From Neobacillus niacini (lineage in GTDB: Bacteria; Bacillota; Bacilli; Bacillales; Cytobacillaceae), in assembly GCF_019749295.1 (NCBI RefSeq), contig NZ_JACWFG010000027.1, positions 1-64,000 of the forward strand: a DNA stretch of 64,000 bases, in the 5' to 3' direction. Position 1 is the first letter of the stretch. Each line of letters begins with the position of its first letter. A program made the translations under genes and the position numbers. A model generated the notes under the pieces. It saw nothing but the letters and a program-made list of their open reading frames with translations, was not told the DNA's origin and searched no databases. Positions 34,041-43,262 of this stretch are shown here, piece after piece.

Positions 34041-34967
34041 ATGAAATACCGTAAGCTTGGTAAAACAGATGTAAATGTGTCTGTTGTCGGAATCGGGACT
34101 TGGCAATATGGCGGCGAATGGGGAAAAGATTTCACACAAAAAGAAGTGGATGAAATCCTAGACAAAGCCAAGGAAATGGGAATTAATTTGATTGATACAG
34201 CCGAATGTTACGGTGACCATCTTTCTGAAAGATTGATCGGCAGCTACTTAAAAAATCAAAACAGGAAGGATTGGATTGTCGCAACTAAATTCGGCCATCA
34301 TTTCCATGAATCCTTTACCCGTACAAATCATTGGTCACCAGGGGAAGTCGTTAAACAATTGGACGATTCTTTAAGAGCTCTCCAAACAGACTATATAGAC
34401 ATCTATCAATTTCATTCTGGCAGTGATGACGTATTTAAAAATGATGAATTATGGACTGCGTTGGACAAGCAGATAAAGGCAGGGAAAATCCGCCATCTAG
34501 GAATATCAATTGGTTCAAATGAAAATATCTATCAAACGGACTTAGCAACAGAAGTAAATGCCAGTGTGATTCAGGTTGTGTATAACCGGTTAGACCGTAA
34601 ACCAGAAGAACTGGTTTTTCCTTCCTGTGAGCGGCAAAATCTTGGTGTCCTGGCACGAGTTCCATTAGCAAGCGGTTATTTAAGCGGCAAATATAAGCCA
34701 GGTGCAGTATTTGACCAAAACGATGTTCGGAATAACCATGTACAAAGTGAAGTGTTAAAGCAGCTTAAACTAGTGGAAGAAATTCAACAAAATGAAGTCC
34801 CAGAAGGAGTTAACATGGCTCAATGGGCACTTGCTTGGTGTCTAAAGCATCCAGCAGTTACGAGTGTAATCCCAGGATGTAAAAATGTAGAACAAGTTGA
34901 ATTAAATGCAAGGGCTGCAGACTTAGACTTGGTATCAGTTAATCATCCACAGGCTGTGGAGGTTTAA
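34041..34967 (+). CDS. Aldo/keto reductase
   Basis: A 308-residue NADPH-dependent oxidoreductase with a TIM-barrel fold. The catalytic tetrad is visible: Asp in LIDTAECYGDHLSERLIG, Tyr in the same block, Lys in WIVATKFGHHF and His in IYQFHSG. The end MAQWALAWCLKHPAVTSVIPGCKNVEQVELN is the usual cofactor-binding tail. Substrate unknown, probably small aldehydes. First gene of a group with the epimerase-like and second reductase genes, all likely under the HxlR regulator. Confidence 0.9.
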   Translation: MKYRKLGKTDVNVSVVGIGTWQYGGEWGKDFTQKEVDEILDKAKEMGINLIDTAECYGDHLSERLIGSYLKNQNRKDWIVATKFGHHFHESFTRTNHWSPGEVVKQLDDSLRALQTDYIDIYQFHSGSDDVFKNDELWTALDKQIKAGKIRHLGISIGSNENIYQTDLATEVNASVIQVVYNRLDRKPEELVFPSCERQNLGVLARVPLASGYLSGKYKPGAVFDQNDVRNNHVQSEVLKQLKLVEEIQQNEVPEGVNMAQWALAWCLKHPAVTSVIPGCKNVEQVELNARAADLDLVSVNHPQAVEV

Positions 34968-34982
34968 ATAGGGGGTATTATT

Positions 34983-35843
34983 ATGCCAAAAGTAGTTGTA
35001 ACAGGTGGCAGCGGCCTTTTAGGTCACGATGTGATAAAAGAATTTTTAAATCATGGGTACGAAGTGGTTAATGCTGATATAAAGCATCCAAAAGATGCTC
35101 TTTGTAAAACGGTGATTACAGACTTAACAAATCTTGGCGAAGTTTATGGCGTCTTAGCAGGAGTTGATGCTGTTGTACATCTGGCAGCTATACCCGTTGC
35201 ATACTCCCATCCAAACGAAGTAACATTCCAGAATAATGTGATGAGTACTTATAATATTTTAGAAGCAGCAGGGAATTTAGGGATTAAAAAGGCGGTGATC
35301 TCCTCGAGTGAATCGTCCTATGGCATTGTTTTTTCAAAACAGAATTTAACACCAAAATATGTACCCATCGATGAAGATCATCCACAACTGCCTGAAGATA
35401 GCTATGGGTTATCGAAGATCGTGAATGAGAAAACCGCTGATATGATCCATCAAAGAACGGGTATGCAGGTTGTATCGATGAGGTTAGGCAATGTAATCTC
35501 GCCTGAGATGTATGAAAATTTCCCTAGTTTTATACATAAGCCTGAATTAAGAAAAAGTATTCTTTGGAGCTACATTGACACAAGAGATGCAGCAACTGCT
35601 TATCGTTTAGCAGTAGAAACAGAGGGACTAGGTTCAGTCCCTCTATGTATTGCTGCGGATGATTCGAGTATGGATATTGAGAGCATGCAGCTTATGGAAA
35701 CATGTTTTCCGGAAGTGAAGGATTTCAGAAGTGATTTGTCAGGATTTCAATCATTGTTAAGTAATGAAAAAGCTAAGAAGCTATTAAATTGGAAGCCTGT
35801 CCATCAATGGCGAAATTATGTAGAACTAAAATTATTTTTATAA
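34983..35843 (+). CDS. NAD-dependent epimerase/dehydratase (extended SDR)
   Basis: A 286-residue extended short-chain dehydrogenase. The cofactor motif is VVVTGGSGLLGHDVIKEFL near the N-terminus. The catalytic YGLSK is preceded by SSSESSYG. The C-terminal part binds the substrate, as in sugar-nucleotide epimerases, but without features that identify the sugar. It follows the reductase by 15 bp (ribosome-binding site AGGGGG) and belongs to the same operon. Confidence 0.88.
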   Translation: MPKVVVTGGSGLLGHDVIKEFLNHGYEVVNADIKHPKDALCKTVITDLTNLGEVYGVLAGVDAVVHLAAIPVAYSHPNEVTFQNNVMSTYNILEAAGNLGIKKAVISSSESSYGIVFSKQNLTPKYVPIDEDHPQLPEDSYGLSKIVNEKTADMIHQRTGMQVVSMRLGNVISPEMYENFPSFIHKPELRKSILWSYIDTRDAATAYRLAVETEGLGSVPLCIAADDSSMDIESMQLMETCFPEVKDFRSDLSGFQSLLSNEKAKKLLNWKPVHQWRNYVELKLFL

Positions 35844-35866
35844 AAGGATAAAGGAGTGAGAGTATA

Positions 35867-36705
35867 ATGACAAAAGATTTGCTTAGTACTACTACGTTAA
35901 ACAATGGTGTGAAAATGCCATGGCTGGGATTTGGTGTTTTCAAGGTACAAGAAGGAGAGAAGTAGTAAATTCAGTAAAGACCGCCATCGAGGTCGGGTAT
36001 AGGAGCATTGATACCGCTGCTATTTATCAAAACGAAGAGGGAGTAGGGAAAGCGATAGCTGAATCCAACGTACCTCGTGAAGAGTTATTTGTTACAACGA
36101 AGGTCTGGAACGGTGATCAAGGCTATGAATCTACCTTGGCTGCTTTTGAAACAAGTTTGAACAAATTAGGTTTAGACTATTTAGACCTTTATTTAATTCA
36201 CTGGCCAGTACCTTCTAAAGGCTTATATGTTGAGACATGGAAGGCACTTGAGAAGCTTTATAAGGATGGACGCGTCCGTGCTATTGGAGTAAGTAATTTC
36301 AATGTGAACCATCTCGAAAACCTTCTAGCAAACTGTGAAATAAAACCGATGGTCAACCAAGTGGAATATCATCCTGTCTTTAATCAACAGGAATTACATG
36401 ACTTTTGTAAGAAAAATGAAATTCAGCTTGAAGCATGGTCCCCGCTTATGCAAGGCAGTCTGCTAAACGACCCGGTCTTAGTTGAGATTGCTAATAAATA
36501 CAATAAGTCTACTGCCCAAGTAATCCTGCGTTGGGATATCCTGACAGGTGTGGTGACGATTCCAAAATCAATTAAACCACATCGTATTGCTGAAAATGCG
36601 GATATCTTTGACTTTGAACTTACACAAGAAGATTTACAGCAAATAAGTACACTTAATCAGAATAAGCGTCAGTTTGGTGACCCTGAAGTGGTTGGCAGAG
36701 ATTAA
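35867..36705 (+). pseudogene. yvgN: Aldo/keto reductase, YvgN-like, frameshifted
   Basis: From ATG at 35867 (AAGGAG upstream) the protein starts TTTLNNGVKMPWLGFGVFKVQEGEK and hits TAGTAA at about 35963. The correct continuation, VVNSVKTAIEVGYRSIDTAAIYQNEEGVGKAI, is in another frame and intact to 36705. A single base missing near 35957-35963 (within GAAGGAGAGAAG) explains it. The rest is very close to B. subtilis YvgN, a glyoxal/methylglyoxal reductase: Lys in TTKVWN, His in LIHWP and the SPLMQG segment are all present. Either a recent inactivation or a sequencing error. Third gene of the HxlR-linked group. Confidence 0.85.
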
Positions 36706-36721
36706 GGAACTCCAGCGGGTC

Positions 36722-36753
36722 GGTTCTCGTGGTAAAAAAGGTCCACGAGAACC
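36722..36753. terminator. Palindromic terminator after the reductase operon
   Basis: GGTTCTCGTGG (36722-36732) is mirrored by CCACGAGAACC (36743-36753). Same sequence family as the hairpins near 3800 and 10260. Confidence 0.65.
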
Positions 36754-36778
36754 AACCTAATGGTATTTGCCCTTGGTG

Positions 36779-36967
36779 TTATAGTATCAGTTTAATAGCT
36801 TCTTCAGTTAATCCGGCTTCTAGTAAACGATTGGTTTCCTCAACTGACATTCCTCCTTCTTCACCGCTAACCGCATCTCGATGACTATTAAACTCCTTCA
36901 CATTCTTAAACTGAGAATATGATTTCCTACATATATTTGAACGTGAATGATAGCTTAAGGCAATCAC
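36779..36967 (-). pseudogene. Fragment related to the helix-turn-helix relic at 33.1 kb
   Basis: A 62-residue frame with GTG start. Residues SYSQFKNVKEFNSH match the relic at 33112-33246 at both protein and DNA level (the run TCTTAAACTGAGAATAT on the plus strand is shared). The rest (GEEGGMSVEETNRLLEAGLTEEAIKLIL) is unrelated to it and looks like the end of another small protein. Probably a fused remnant. Confidence 0.4.
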
Positions 36968-37075
36968 CCTTAACTATTCCTCCCAGAATAACGAGCAGGA
37001 TAGTTAAAAAACTGAAACTTACAAATTTCATAAACGTATATAGATAAAGGAAAACGATAGGAGGGAGGTTAGTAA

Positions 37076-37267
37076 GTGAAGCAAAAGTTAAACTGGTTGT
37101 TCCAATCTTTAATTATTGTCAGTGGAGGTTCATACACGTTGGCATTTTTCGATATTGGAAGAGAATTTTTTGATAGATTTAATAGTTGGGTTTTAACATC
37201 CCTATGGATTGGTGTAATAGGTATTTTAATTATAAAATGGTATGGAAAGAAACAAGCCAAAAGATAG
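37076..37267 (+). CDS. Small membrane protein
   Basis: A 63-residue protein with two hydrophobic segments (LFQSLIIVSGGSYTLAFF and SLWIGVIGILIIKWY) and a basic tail. A strong GGAGGGAGG ribosome-binding site precedes the GTG start. No family recognised. Confidence 0.6.
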   Translation: MKQKLNWLFQSLIIVSGGSYTLAFFDIGREFFDRFNSWVLTSLWIGVIGILIIKWYGKKQAKR

Positions 37268-37340
37268 CTCTTTATTTCAGTAACCGGGGCAAGAGTTAAA
37301 GATGAAGACTGCTTTGCAATTTGTTGAGGGGAGAAGGTTA

Positions 37341-37949
37341 ATGATTCTGTTTTGTGAGTCGGAAAAACTAGATGACTATTTAAGCGAATTAACCGAAGTT
37401 AATTATTCTAATCCAATTATAAAAAAGAAGGCAGTTGAGCTTTTTAATCCATCTCAAACGGAAATTGAAAAAGCAAAAATAGCTTATGAATTTGTTCGTG
37501 ATGAAATTTCTCATTCTTGGGATATTCAATCGAAGCGAGTTACTTGTAATGCTTCGGAAGTATTGGATTTTAAAGAAGGAATTTGCTATGCAAAATCACA
37601 CCTGTTAGCATCTTTATTGCGTTCACAGGGAATACCAACAGGTTTTTGTTATCAAAGATTGATGTTATTTGATTCTCCAGAAAAAGGGTATTGTATTCAC
37701 GCTTTAAATGCCATATTCCTTAAATCATTTAATAAATGGATTAGGGTTGATGCTCGTGGAAATAAAGAGGGAATTGATGCCCAATTTTCAATTGAAGAAG
37801 AAAAATTAGCTTTTCCCATTAATGAAGAACTTGATGAAAAGGATTATCCAGTTATCTTTGCTAAGCCTCATCCCAAAATTGTGGCTGTTTTAGAAGAAAA
37901 TACAAATACATTAGAAATGTATAAACATCACTTGCCAGAGTATTTGTAG
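37341..37949 (+). CDS. Transglutaminase-like domain protein
   Basis: A 202-residue protein with a papain-like transglutaminase core. The Cys is in EGICYAKSHLLASLLRSQGIPTGFCYQ, the His in YCIHALNAIFL and the Asp in WIRVDARGNK, in the expected order. Bacterial members act as proteases or amidases on peptides and many are uncharacterised. No signal peptide. The start at 37341 is set by GAGGGGAGAAGG; the ATG at 37302 has only a weak site. Confidence 0.87.
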   Translation: MILFCESEKLDDYLSELTEVNYSNPIIKKKAVELFNPSQTEIEKAKIAYEFVRDEISHSWDIQSKRVTCNASEVLDFKEGICYAKSHLLASLLRSQGIPTGFCYQRLMLFDSPEKGYCIHALNAIFLKSFNKWIRVDARGNKEGIDAQFSIEEEKLAFPINEELDEKDYPVIFAKPHPKIVAVLEENTNTLEMYKHHLPEYL

Positions 37950-37993
37950 TTTTTTCACTAACGGGTAAAACACCGCCTGATAACACCGCATAC

Positions 37994-38224
37994 TTGCTAT
38001 CTGCAATAGAAGCTAATGTTACGCAGGAAGAACCGGAAGTTCAATGGGCTATGAATTTCACCGCAGGCTGGATAGGCGTTTATGATGAAAAGAATCGTGC
38101 ACGTAGTATGAAACTTGGTGAGAAAACGGGTCTTTACAAAGATGAAAAAGTAGCAAAAGGATGTACTCCCAGCTATTTGCCGGAGTTCATTAGAATTGAA
38201 GTTAACAAACGACATAATAATTAG
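37994..38224 (+). pseudogene. C-terminal fragment of a DNA alkylation repair protein
   Basis: A 76-codon frame reads LLSAIEANVTQEEPEVQWAMNFTAGWIGVY, then RARSMKLGEKTGLYKDEKVAKGCTPSYLPEFIRIEV. This is the end of the DNA alkylation repair (HEAT-repeat glycosylase-like) family, which is normally 220-240 residues. The N-terminal part is missing and the upstream DNA is the stop region of the transglutaminase gene. No ribosome-binding site. A deletion remnant. Confidence 0.65.
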
Positions 38225-38268
38225 TTACCTCTGAAAAATTCATTTGGTTTTGATGCAAAAAATAAAGG

Positions 38269-38312
38269 AATACCCTCAAGTCCCTACCGTGTGAGGATTT
38301 GAGGGTATTTTA
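38269..38312 (+). terminator. Terminator between convergent genes
   Basis: AATACCCTCAA pairs with TTGAGGGTATT; a short T run follows on the plus strand. Confidence 0.75.
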
Positions 38313-38435
38313 CTACATACAATTCTTCTCTGTGATGATATGGAGTCAGGAAAACGATGAATCCTCTCCGAATTAATTCGTGAACGGAGAAAGCTATATT
38401 TTTCTATTTGTATTCCTGATATCTCTTTGTTTCAT

Positions 38436-39167
38436 TTACATTGCAGGTTTAATGACCAGTTCACTTACATCGACATGAACAGGCTGTTCAAGTGCATAGA
38501 CGATCGCACGGGCAATAGCCGTAGCTGGCAGAGCGTTACGTCGGTATTTCTTCATGAATTCTCTAGCTTGGTTGTCGCTAATGCTTTCAGCTAGTTCTGA
38601 TTCCGTTACTCCTGGCGATACAAGGGTCACACGGATCCCTTGGCCTACAGTCTCTTGCCGCAATCCGTCCGTTATTGCACGTACGGCATATTTGGTCGCG
38701 CAGTAGACAGCTGCCGTCGGGGTCACTTCGTAGGCGCCGATGGATGCGATGTTGATGAAATGTCCAAAACCTTGTTTTTTCATGACCGGAAGACCTGCGG
38801 CAATGCCATGGAGGACACCGCGTATGTTGACATCAATCATCCGGTTCCATTCCTCAATTTTTAATGCTTCCAGCGAAGAGAGCGGCATCACCCCTGCATT
38901 GTTAATAATGGCGTCAACTCTTCCAAAGCGACTTTGGGCTGCACCTATAATTGCCTGCATCTGTTCTAGTTCTGTCACGTCGAGCTGTTGAATGACTACA
39001 GAACCGCCATCCCCTTGAATGTCAGATGCCAATGACTCTAGTCTTTCCACACGTCTTGCCCCGATCACAACATGAGCGCCCATGCTTGCGAGCAGGCGGG
39101 CTGTTGTTTCACCAATTCCGCTGCTTGCCCCTGTAATCACAACCACTTTTCCATTAAGTACAGACAT
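38436..39167 (-). CDS. Short-chain dehydrogenase/reductase
   Basis: A 243-residue classical SDR. Cofactor motif TGASSGIGETTARLLASMGAHVVIGARR (Arg-rich end suggests NADP), NNAGVMPLSSLE, catalytic Ser in NIASIGAYEVTP and YCATK (Tyr and Lys). Substrate unknown. Its start overlaps the stop of the Atu4866-like gene by one base, so the two are coupled. A divergent AraC-type gene upstream of the pair is the likely regulator; this three-gene arrangement is common. Confidence 0.92.
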   Translation of the reverse strand: MSVLNGKVVVITGASSGIGETTARLLASMGAHVVIGARRVERLESLASDIQGDGGSVVIQQLDVTELEQMQAIIGAAQSRFGRVDAIINNAGVMPLSSLEALKIEEWNRMIDVNIRGVLHGIAAGLPVMKKQGFGHFINIASIGAYEVTPTAAVYCATKYAVRAITDGLRQETVGQGIRVTLVSPGVTESELAESISDNQAREFMKKYRRNALPATAIARAIVYALEQPVHVDVSELVIKPAM

Positions 39168-39436
39168 TATTCCTTGCTCCCTTCTTCCAGATATAGCACC
39201 ATACCTGCATGGTAAAGAACCCCGTTGATAAAATCACCATTGGCAGTAAAGCCTGTATCATCGACATATTCGATATGATTGTCTTTGACGATATAGCTGC
39301 CTTGATATGCGCTTTCGCGGTTGCCGCGGGCTTCATCGTATCGGCCGTTTGGAAGCAGCTCGTGCTGAATATAGCCGTCCGCGGTCACCCACATCCCTAC
39401 ATAGGGATGAGAATTTTTTATAAGTTCTTTTTTCAT
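39167..39436 (-). CDS. Atu4866-domain protein
   Basis: An 89-residue protein that is almost entirely one Atu4866 domain: HPYVGMWVTADGYIQHELLPNGRYDEARGNRESAYQGSYIV, then YVDDTGFTANGDFINGVLYHAGMVLY. A small beta-barrel domain of unknown function that often travels with SDR genes and AraC regulators, as here. The start at 39436 is set by GAGGAGAT; an ATG at 39478 is further upstream. Confidence 0.87.
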   Translation of the reverse strand: MKKELIKNSHPYVGMWVTADGYIQHELLPNGRYDEARGNRESAYQGSYIVKDNHIEYVDDTGFTANGDFINGVLYHAGMVLYLEEGSKE

Positions 39437-39705
39437 TTTATAATCTCCTCTCATATTTAAAAGATGGATGGCACTCAAATCTTGGCAGGATTGAAAGGCA
39501 AATAAAGTGATCCAAAGAACGTAACAGAAACTTTATCAAATCCATACCATCTAATTGAAGTGTATGACCATAAACTCATTATGAACTTTTGCCCCAAAGA
39601 GGGGATAGTCGGAAAATATACAATTGTTGCCTAATACTCCAATAAATTATAGTATAGTGAGCAAGAGATCCATAAATGTAACTCAGAAAAGCGGAGGAAT
39701 GGTTC

Positions 39706-40587
39706 ATGGAGCGGATTAAGGAATTAGCGGAGTTAATCGAGAGAAATGTAGCGGTGGATGGAACGTATGACACGTCTATATCAGGATTGCGATTTGTTCG
39801 TACTACCCAGATTTCTGAACCCGTTTACTCTGTGTATGAACCTTCCCTATGTGTTGTGGCCCAGGGATCAAAATTGGTCATGCTTGGGGAAGAAAGCTAT
39901 CAGTATGATTCTGCCAGTTATCTGACTGCTTCCGTTCATCTGCCGATTACGGGCCAGGTCATAAAGGCTTCGCCCGAAAACCCTTATTTATGCGTACATT
40001 TGCAGCTTGATATGAACCAGATTTTCGAAGTCGTTCAGTCATCGAGTCAAGTAAATTCTAATGACTCCCCTGGACGTGGCCTGGTAATCAGCACAATAAA
40101 TGACTCGCTCCTTGAAGCGGTATTACGGCTTATTAGGCTACTGGAGACTCCACAGGATATACCAATCCTTGCCGATGGTATCAAACGTGAAATCATTTAC
40201 CGGATTCTACAGAATGACCGGAATGATTCCTTAAAGCATTTTGCACTTGTAGGGAGTCAGGCCCAACGGATTGCAAAGGTGATCGGGGTGTTAAACCGTG
40301 AATTTGCACAGCCCTTAAAGGTAAACGAATTGGCGAAAGATGCCAGAATGAGCTCTTCATCCTTCTACAATCATTTCAAGGATGTCACGGGTATGAGCCC
40401 AATCCAGTTTCAGAAACAGCTTCGGTTGCAGGAAGCACGCCGATTGCTTTTAACGGAAAACCTAGAAGCGGCTGAGGCAGCGTTTCAGGTAGGTTATGAA
40501 AGTCCATCTCATTTCAGCCGGGAATACAGCCGTAAATTTGGCCTGTCCCCAATGAAAGACATACGACGACTGAGGGAAATGTTGTAA
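39706..40587 (+). CDS. AraC-family regulator with cupin N-terminal domain
   Basis: A 293-residue regulator. The N-terminal type I AraC domain (VDGTYDTSISGLRFVRTTQISEPVYSVYEPSLCVVAQGSKLVMLGEE) senses a ligand. Two helix-turn-helix units follow at about 190-293, LKVNELAKDARMSSSSFYNHFKDVTGMSPIQFQKQLRLQEARRLLL and AAFQVGYESPSHFSREYSRKFGLSP. It is divergent from the Atu4866/SDR pair, which it most likely activates. Base composition around 38.4-40.6 kb is slightly more GC-rich than the neighbours. Confidence 0.92.
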   Translation: MERIKELAELIERNVAVDGTYDTSISGLRFVRTTQISEPVYSVYEPSLCVVAQGSKLVMLGEESYQYDSASYLTASVHLPITGQVIKASPENPYLCVHLQLDMNQIFEVVQSSSQVNSNDSPGRGLVISTINDSLLEAVLRLIRLLETPQDIPILADGIKREIIYRILQNDRNDSLKHFALVGSQAQRIAKVIGVLNREFAQPLKVNELAKDARMSSSSFYNHFKDVTGMSPIQFQKQLRLQEARRLLLTENLEAAEAAFQVGYESPSHFSREYSRKFGLSPMKDIRRLREML

Positions 40588-40679
40588 TAAGTCGCTTCAT
40601 CATTAAAGGGTAGGATATTGAAGGATATTCCCTTTTACTGGGAGAATGTTATAAAGATAATGTACAAGAGTTAAGGGAA

Positions 40680-41456
40680 ATGGGGAATTTTTTGTTGTTG
40701 ATTATTATTGCGGCTTTATTTTTCATAGGGATTACTTCTATTTCCTATCAGCAAGAAGTTGTATCCTTACTTGTATTTATGAGTTTAGGAGTATTGTTAT
40801 TCTTTTCTAAGAAAGAAAAACGATTCATTATATCACTACTGCTATCGTTTTTAATCGGTTATGTGATATTTATGGTTTCAAATGAATTCGTTGGAAGTAT
40901 GAACATTTCAAAAGAGTTGAAAAGTATTCTTAATCGTCTATCTCTTATTTTTATTATTACAGGAATCATCTTTAACCATCTCATCTTTAATAAAAAGATT
41001 TCTTGGTACAATGGAAAACCTGATTGGAATAATCCTATCGTCTTACCGTTTCATAAGATTAATACATTTTGGTTTTGGATGATTGGAATAGTTGTTAATG
41101 TAGTAATATATGCGTTTTTTATTGTTCAAAAGGATATAGAGCATATTCAAACGCTAATCGTTTTTTGTTTATTTTTTTCACTGATCAATGCAGTTTTTGA
41201 AGAAGTTATTTGGAGAGGGATATTGCTCTCTGCTTTAAAGAAACACGCATCTACAGGATATGCTGTTATCGTTACAAGTGTTGGTTTTGGACTTCTCCAT
41301 CTCTCAATAGGATTTTCTATTTCACTAAGTTTGTTAATTTCATTGGCAGGGTTAATTTATGCAATAATTACACTTAAGACAAACAGTATCTATCCGAGTA
41401 TCATATTTCATATCGTAATTAATATTGGAATGGTCTATAGCGGTTTTATAATCTAA
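40680..41456 (+). CDS. CPBP-family intramembrane protease
   Basis: A 258-residue membrane protein with about eight hydrophobic segments. The CPBP/Abi motif is present: EEVIWRGILLSAL (catalytic Glu-Glu and Arg) and GFGLLHLSIGF (His), plus IIFHIVINIG near the end. Members cleave prenylated or other membrane peptides, or act in bacteriocin self-immunity. No partner gene is adjacent. Terminator at 41551. Confidence 0.87.
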   Translation: MGNFLLLIIIAALFFIGITSISYQQEVVSLLVFMSLGVLLFFSKKEKRFIISLLLSFLIGYVIFMVSNEFVGSMNISKELKSILNRLSLIFIITGIIFNHLIFNKKISWYNGKPDWNNPIVLPFHKINTFWFWMIGIVVNVVIYAFFIVQKDIEHIQTLIVFCLFFSLINAVFEEVIWRGILLSALKKHASTGYAVIVTSVGFGLLHLSIGFSISLSLLISLAGLIYAIITLKTNSIYPSIIFHIVINIGMVYSGFII

Positions 41457-41550
41457 CAAATTGGTAATGACAAAAAGGTACGGAATCCCTTCACTAAGGA
41501 AAGTATTAAACTCTTTAAAACTATGAATATTCTTTAACCCTACAATTCTT

Positions 41551-41597
41551 CCACTCGTAAACGTTGAACAATCAATGTTTGCGAGTGGTTTTTTTTA
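41551..41597 (+). terminator. Strong rho-independent terminator
   Basis: CCACTCGTAAACGTTGA pairs with TCAATGTTTGCGAGTGG, followed by ten pyrimidines, almost all T. The rest of 41457-41758 holds no gene. Confidence 0.88.
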
Positions 41598-41758
41598 TTG
41601 GATCCATTCTACTCCGTATATCTTCTTTAAATAGTGTAAATTTCTAAACCTTATGTCACATAACATTCACTATTATATATAAAACATCATGTCCGTTTTA
41701 GTCTTAAAACCATATATGAGTTATGTAAGGTCAATTAAAATACCATGGGGGGAGATTC

Positions 41759-42328
41759 ATGAGGAAACGAACTGGTGGAATCGCTGTAATCGCAGCGACT
41801 GCTTCTATAGCATTCTATTCAGCTCCAACGCTAATTGAAGAAACATTACCAGAAAATACTGTTCAGGTTACCGAAAATCAAGCAAGCGATGTACCTGCTA
41901 CTCTAGTCAATATTATTGATGGAGACACCATTAAAGTAATGGTGTCCGGAAAAATAGAAACTGTGCGCTATTTATTGATTGATACACCAGAATCAAAGAG
42001 TCCCAAAACCTGTGTCCAACCTTATGCGAAGGAGGCATTCTTACGGAATAGCGAGCTAGTAAAGAGCGGGAGGTTAACATTAGAGTTTGAAAAGGATAAC
42101 ACCAGAGATACCTACGGCCGACTGTTAGCCTATGTGTATGTGGATGGAGTATCGATTCAAGAAACGCTGCTGAAAGAAGGGTACGCACGAGTGTCTTATA
42201 TCATGAATCCTCCTTATAAATACTTTGAAACATATAGAGAGGTGGAGAATTCAGCAAAAAGGGAGAAAATCAATATCTGGAGCAGTTGGGGTTTTGTGAA
42301 GAAATGGGGATTCAATGGGTGTTTGTAA
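41759..42328 (+). CDS. Secreted thermonuclease (SNase-like)
   Basis: A 189-residue exported nuclease. A signal or anchor (residues 1-22) precedes an SNase domain from about 42: LVNIIDGDTIKV (metal-binding Asp), RYLLIDTPESKSPK (Arg and Asp), FEKDNTRDTYGRLLAYVYVDG (catalytic Glu and Arg) and LLKEGYARVSYI. It hydrolyses DNA and RNA outside the cell with calcium, as staphylococcal nuclease and B. subtilis YncB do. The ATG follows GGGGGGAG. Confidence 0.92.
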   Translation: MRKRTGGIAVIAATASIAFYSAPTLIEETLPENTVQVTENQASDVPATLVNIIDGDTIKVMVSGKIETVRYLLIDTPESKSPKTCVQPYAKEAFLRNSELVKSGRLTLEFEKDNTRDTYGRLLAYVYVDGVSIQETLLKEGYARVSYIMNPPYKYFETYREVENSAKREKINIWSSWGFVKKWGFNGCL

Positions 42329-42340
42329 TAAAAAAAATAT

Positions 42341-42386
42341 AAGTGCCAGGCGCCATTCAAATATTGGGTGTGCCTGGCACTTTTAT
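42341..42386. terminator. Bidirectional terminator (GTGCCAGGC palindrome)
   Basis: AAGTGCCAGGC (42341-42351) and GCCTGGCACTT (42372-42382) pair. T runs lie on both sides in the sense of each strand, fitting two convergent genes. A related GTGACAGGCACC half-element lies at about 4920. Confidence 0.8.
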
Positions 42387-42423
42387 TAAACTGGCGACGT
42401 ACACTCAAACATAAATAGTGTTT

Positions 42424-42936
42424 TTATTTGTACATTTCATTATCTAAAATAATCACATTCTCTTTAAAGGTTGTGTTCGCGACATGTTTCGTATTCTCCA
42501 CCAAACGGTAAATATTATCACAACATTGTTTGGCACCGACCACTAATAAAGGGACGCCAATGACGTCAATCTTAAGCCCTCTTGAAAGCAATCCCCCAAG
42601 TGACATGGCCATTGGGACAGTTGGAGAGGTATTGGAAAAAATAATTTTTTCGTTTACATCAAATTTTTCATGAAAGACCAACGCTAACTCTTTCATTGCT
42701 GGCACCGCATATTTGTTTCGTTTCCGACCAATGGAATAAACGGAGTTACCTTCGTGATCAATCCCGTGAAAAAGAAGTTTTCCAAAATCCCTTTTCGTTA
42801 ACTGATTAAAATAAGGAACATTAAGGATTTCTTCCTTTGTCAGCTTTCTTTCTGATTGAGGCAGTTGTTTCAAATGATAGGCTGCTGCCAAAGCAGTGGA
42901 ATGGGTACCAGCAAAATCATTATAGATATATAGCAT
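42424..42936 (-). CDS. DUF3189-family protein
   Basis: A 170-residue cytoplasmic protein matching DUF3189 (MLYIYNDFAGTHSTALAAAYHLKQLP, LTKEEILNVPYFNQLTKRDFGKLLFHGIDHEGNSVYSIGRKRNK). These Firmicute proteins have a P-loop-kinase-like beginning (FAGTHST) but no known role. The C-terminal part is hydrophobic (LLSRGLKIDVIGVPLLVVGAKQ). The ATG follows AGAGGATG. Confidence 0.85.
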   Translation of the reverse strand: MLYIYNDFAGTHSTALAAAYHLKQLPQSERKLTKEEILNVPYFNQLTKRDFGKLLFHGIDHEGNSVYSIGRKRNKYAVPAMKELALVFHEKFDVNEKIIFSNTSPTVPMAMSLGGLLSRGLKIDVIGVPLLVVGAKQCCDNIYRLVENTKHVANTTFKENVIILDNEMYK

Positions 42937-42986
42937 CTTAAATCATCCTCTAAAAATTCTCTTATCTATAATATGGTTATTCTTAG

Positions 42987-43172
42987 TATTTACATACAAC
43001 ACTTAACTTTAATGGTGTAAATGGTAATACATTCTCAGGACATGGTTCTCCATTTGAGCAAAAGCTTGGCATTAATCCGAAGATAGGAAGTATCATCTTG
43101 GTAGAAGCAAACAGCGTAACCTTTCAAGCTTGGGTTTGGGATAAGCTTATATTTACTATAATATCGTCATAG
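42987..43172 (+). other. Open coding-like stretch without start
   Basis: A 61-codon frame without start or ribosome-binding site reads, in part, FNGVNGNTFSGHGSPFEQ and GSIILVEANSVTFQAWVWDKL before a TAG at 43170. The composition is protein-like, so it may be the remnant of a lost gene. No family recognised. Confidence 0.35.
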
Positions 43173-43262
43173 GTAAGGAAGCCGAACTTTTTTTTTATAG
43201 AAATATTTTTTGGTTAGGCGTTGATAATGGACAAGAAAATATAGGAATTGAGGATGATTATA

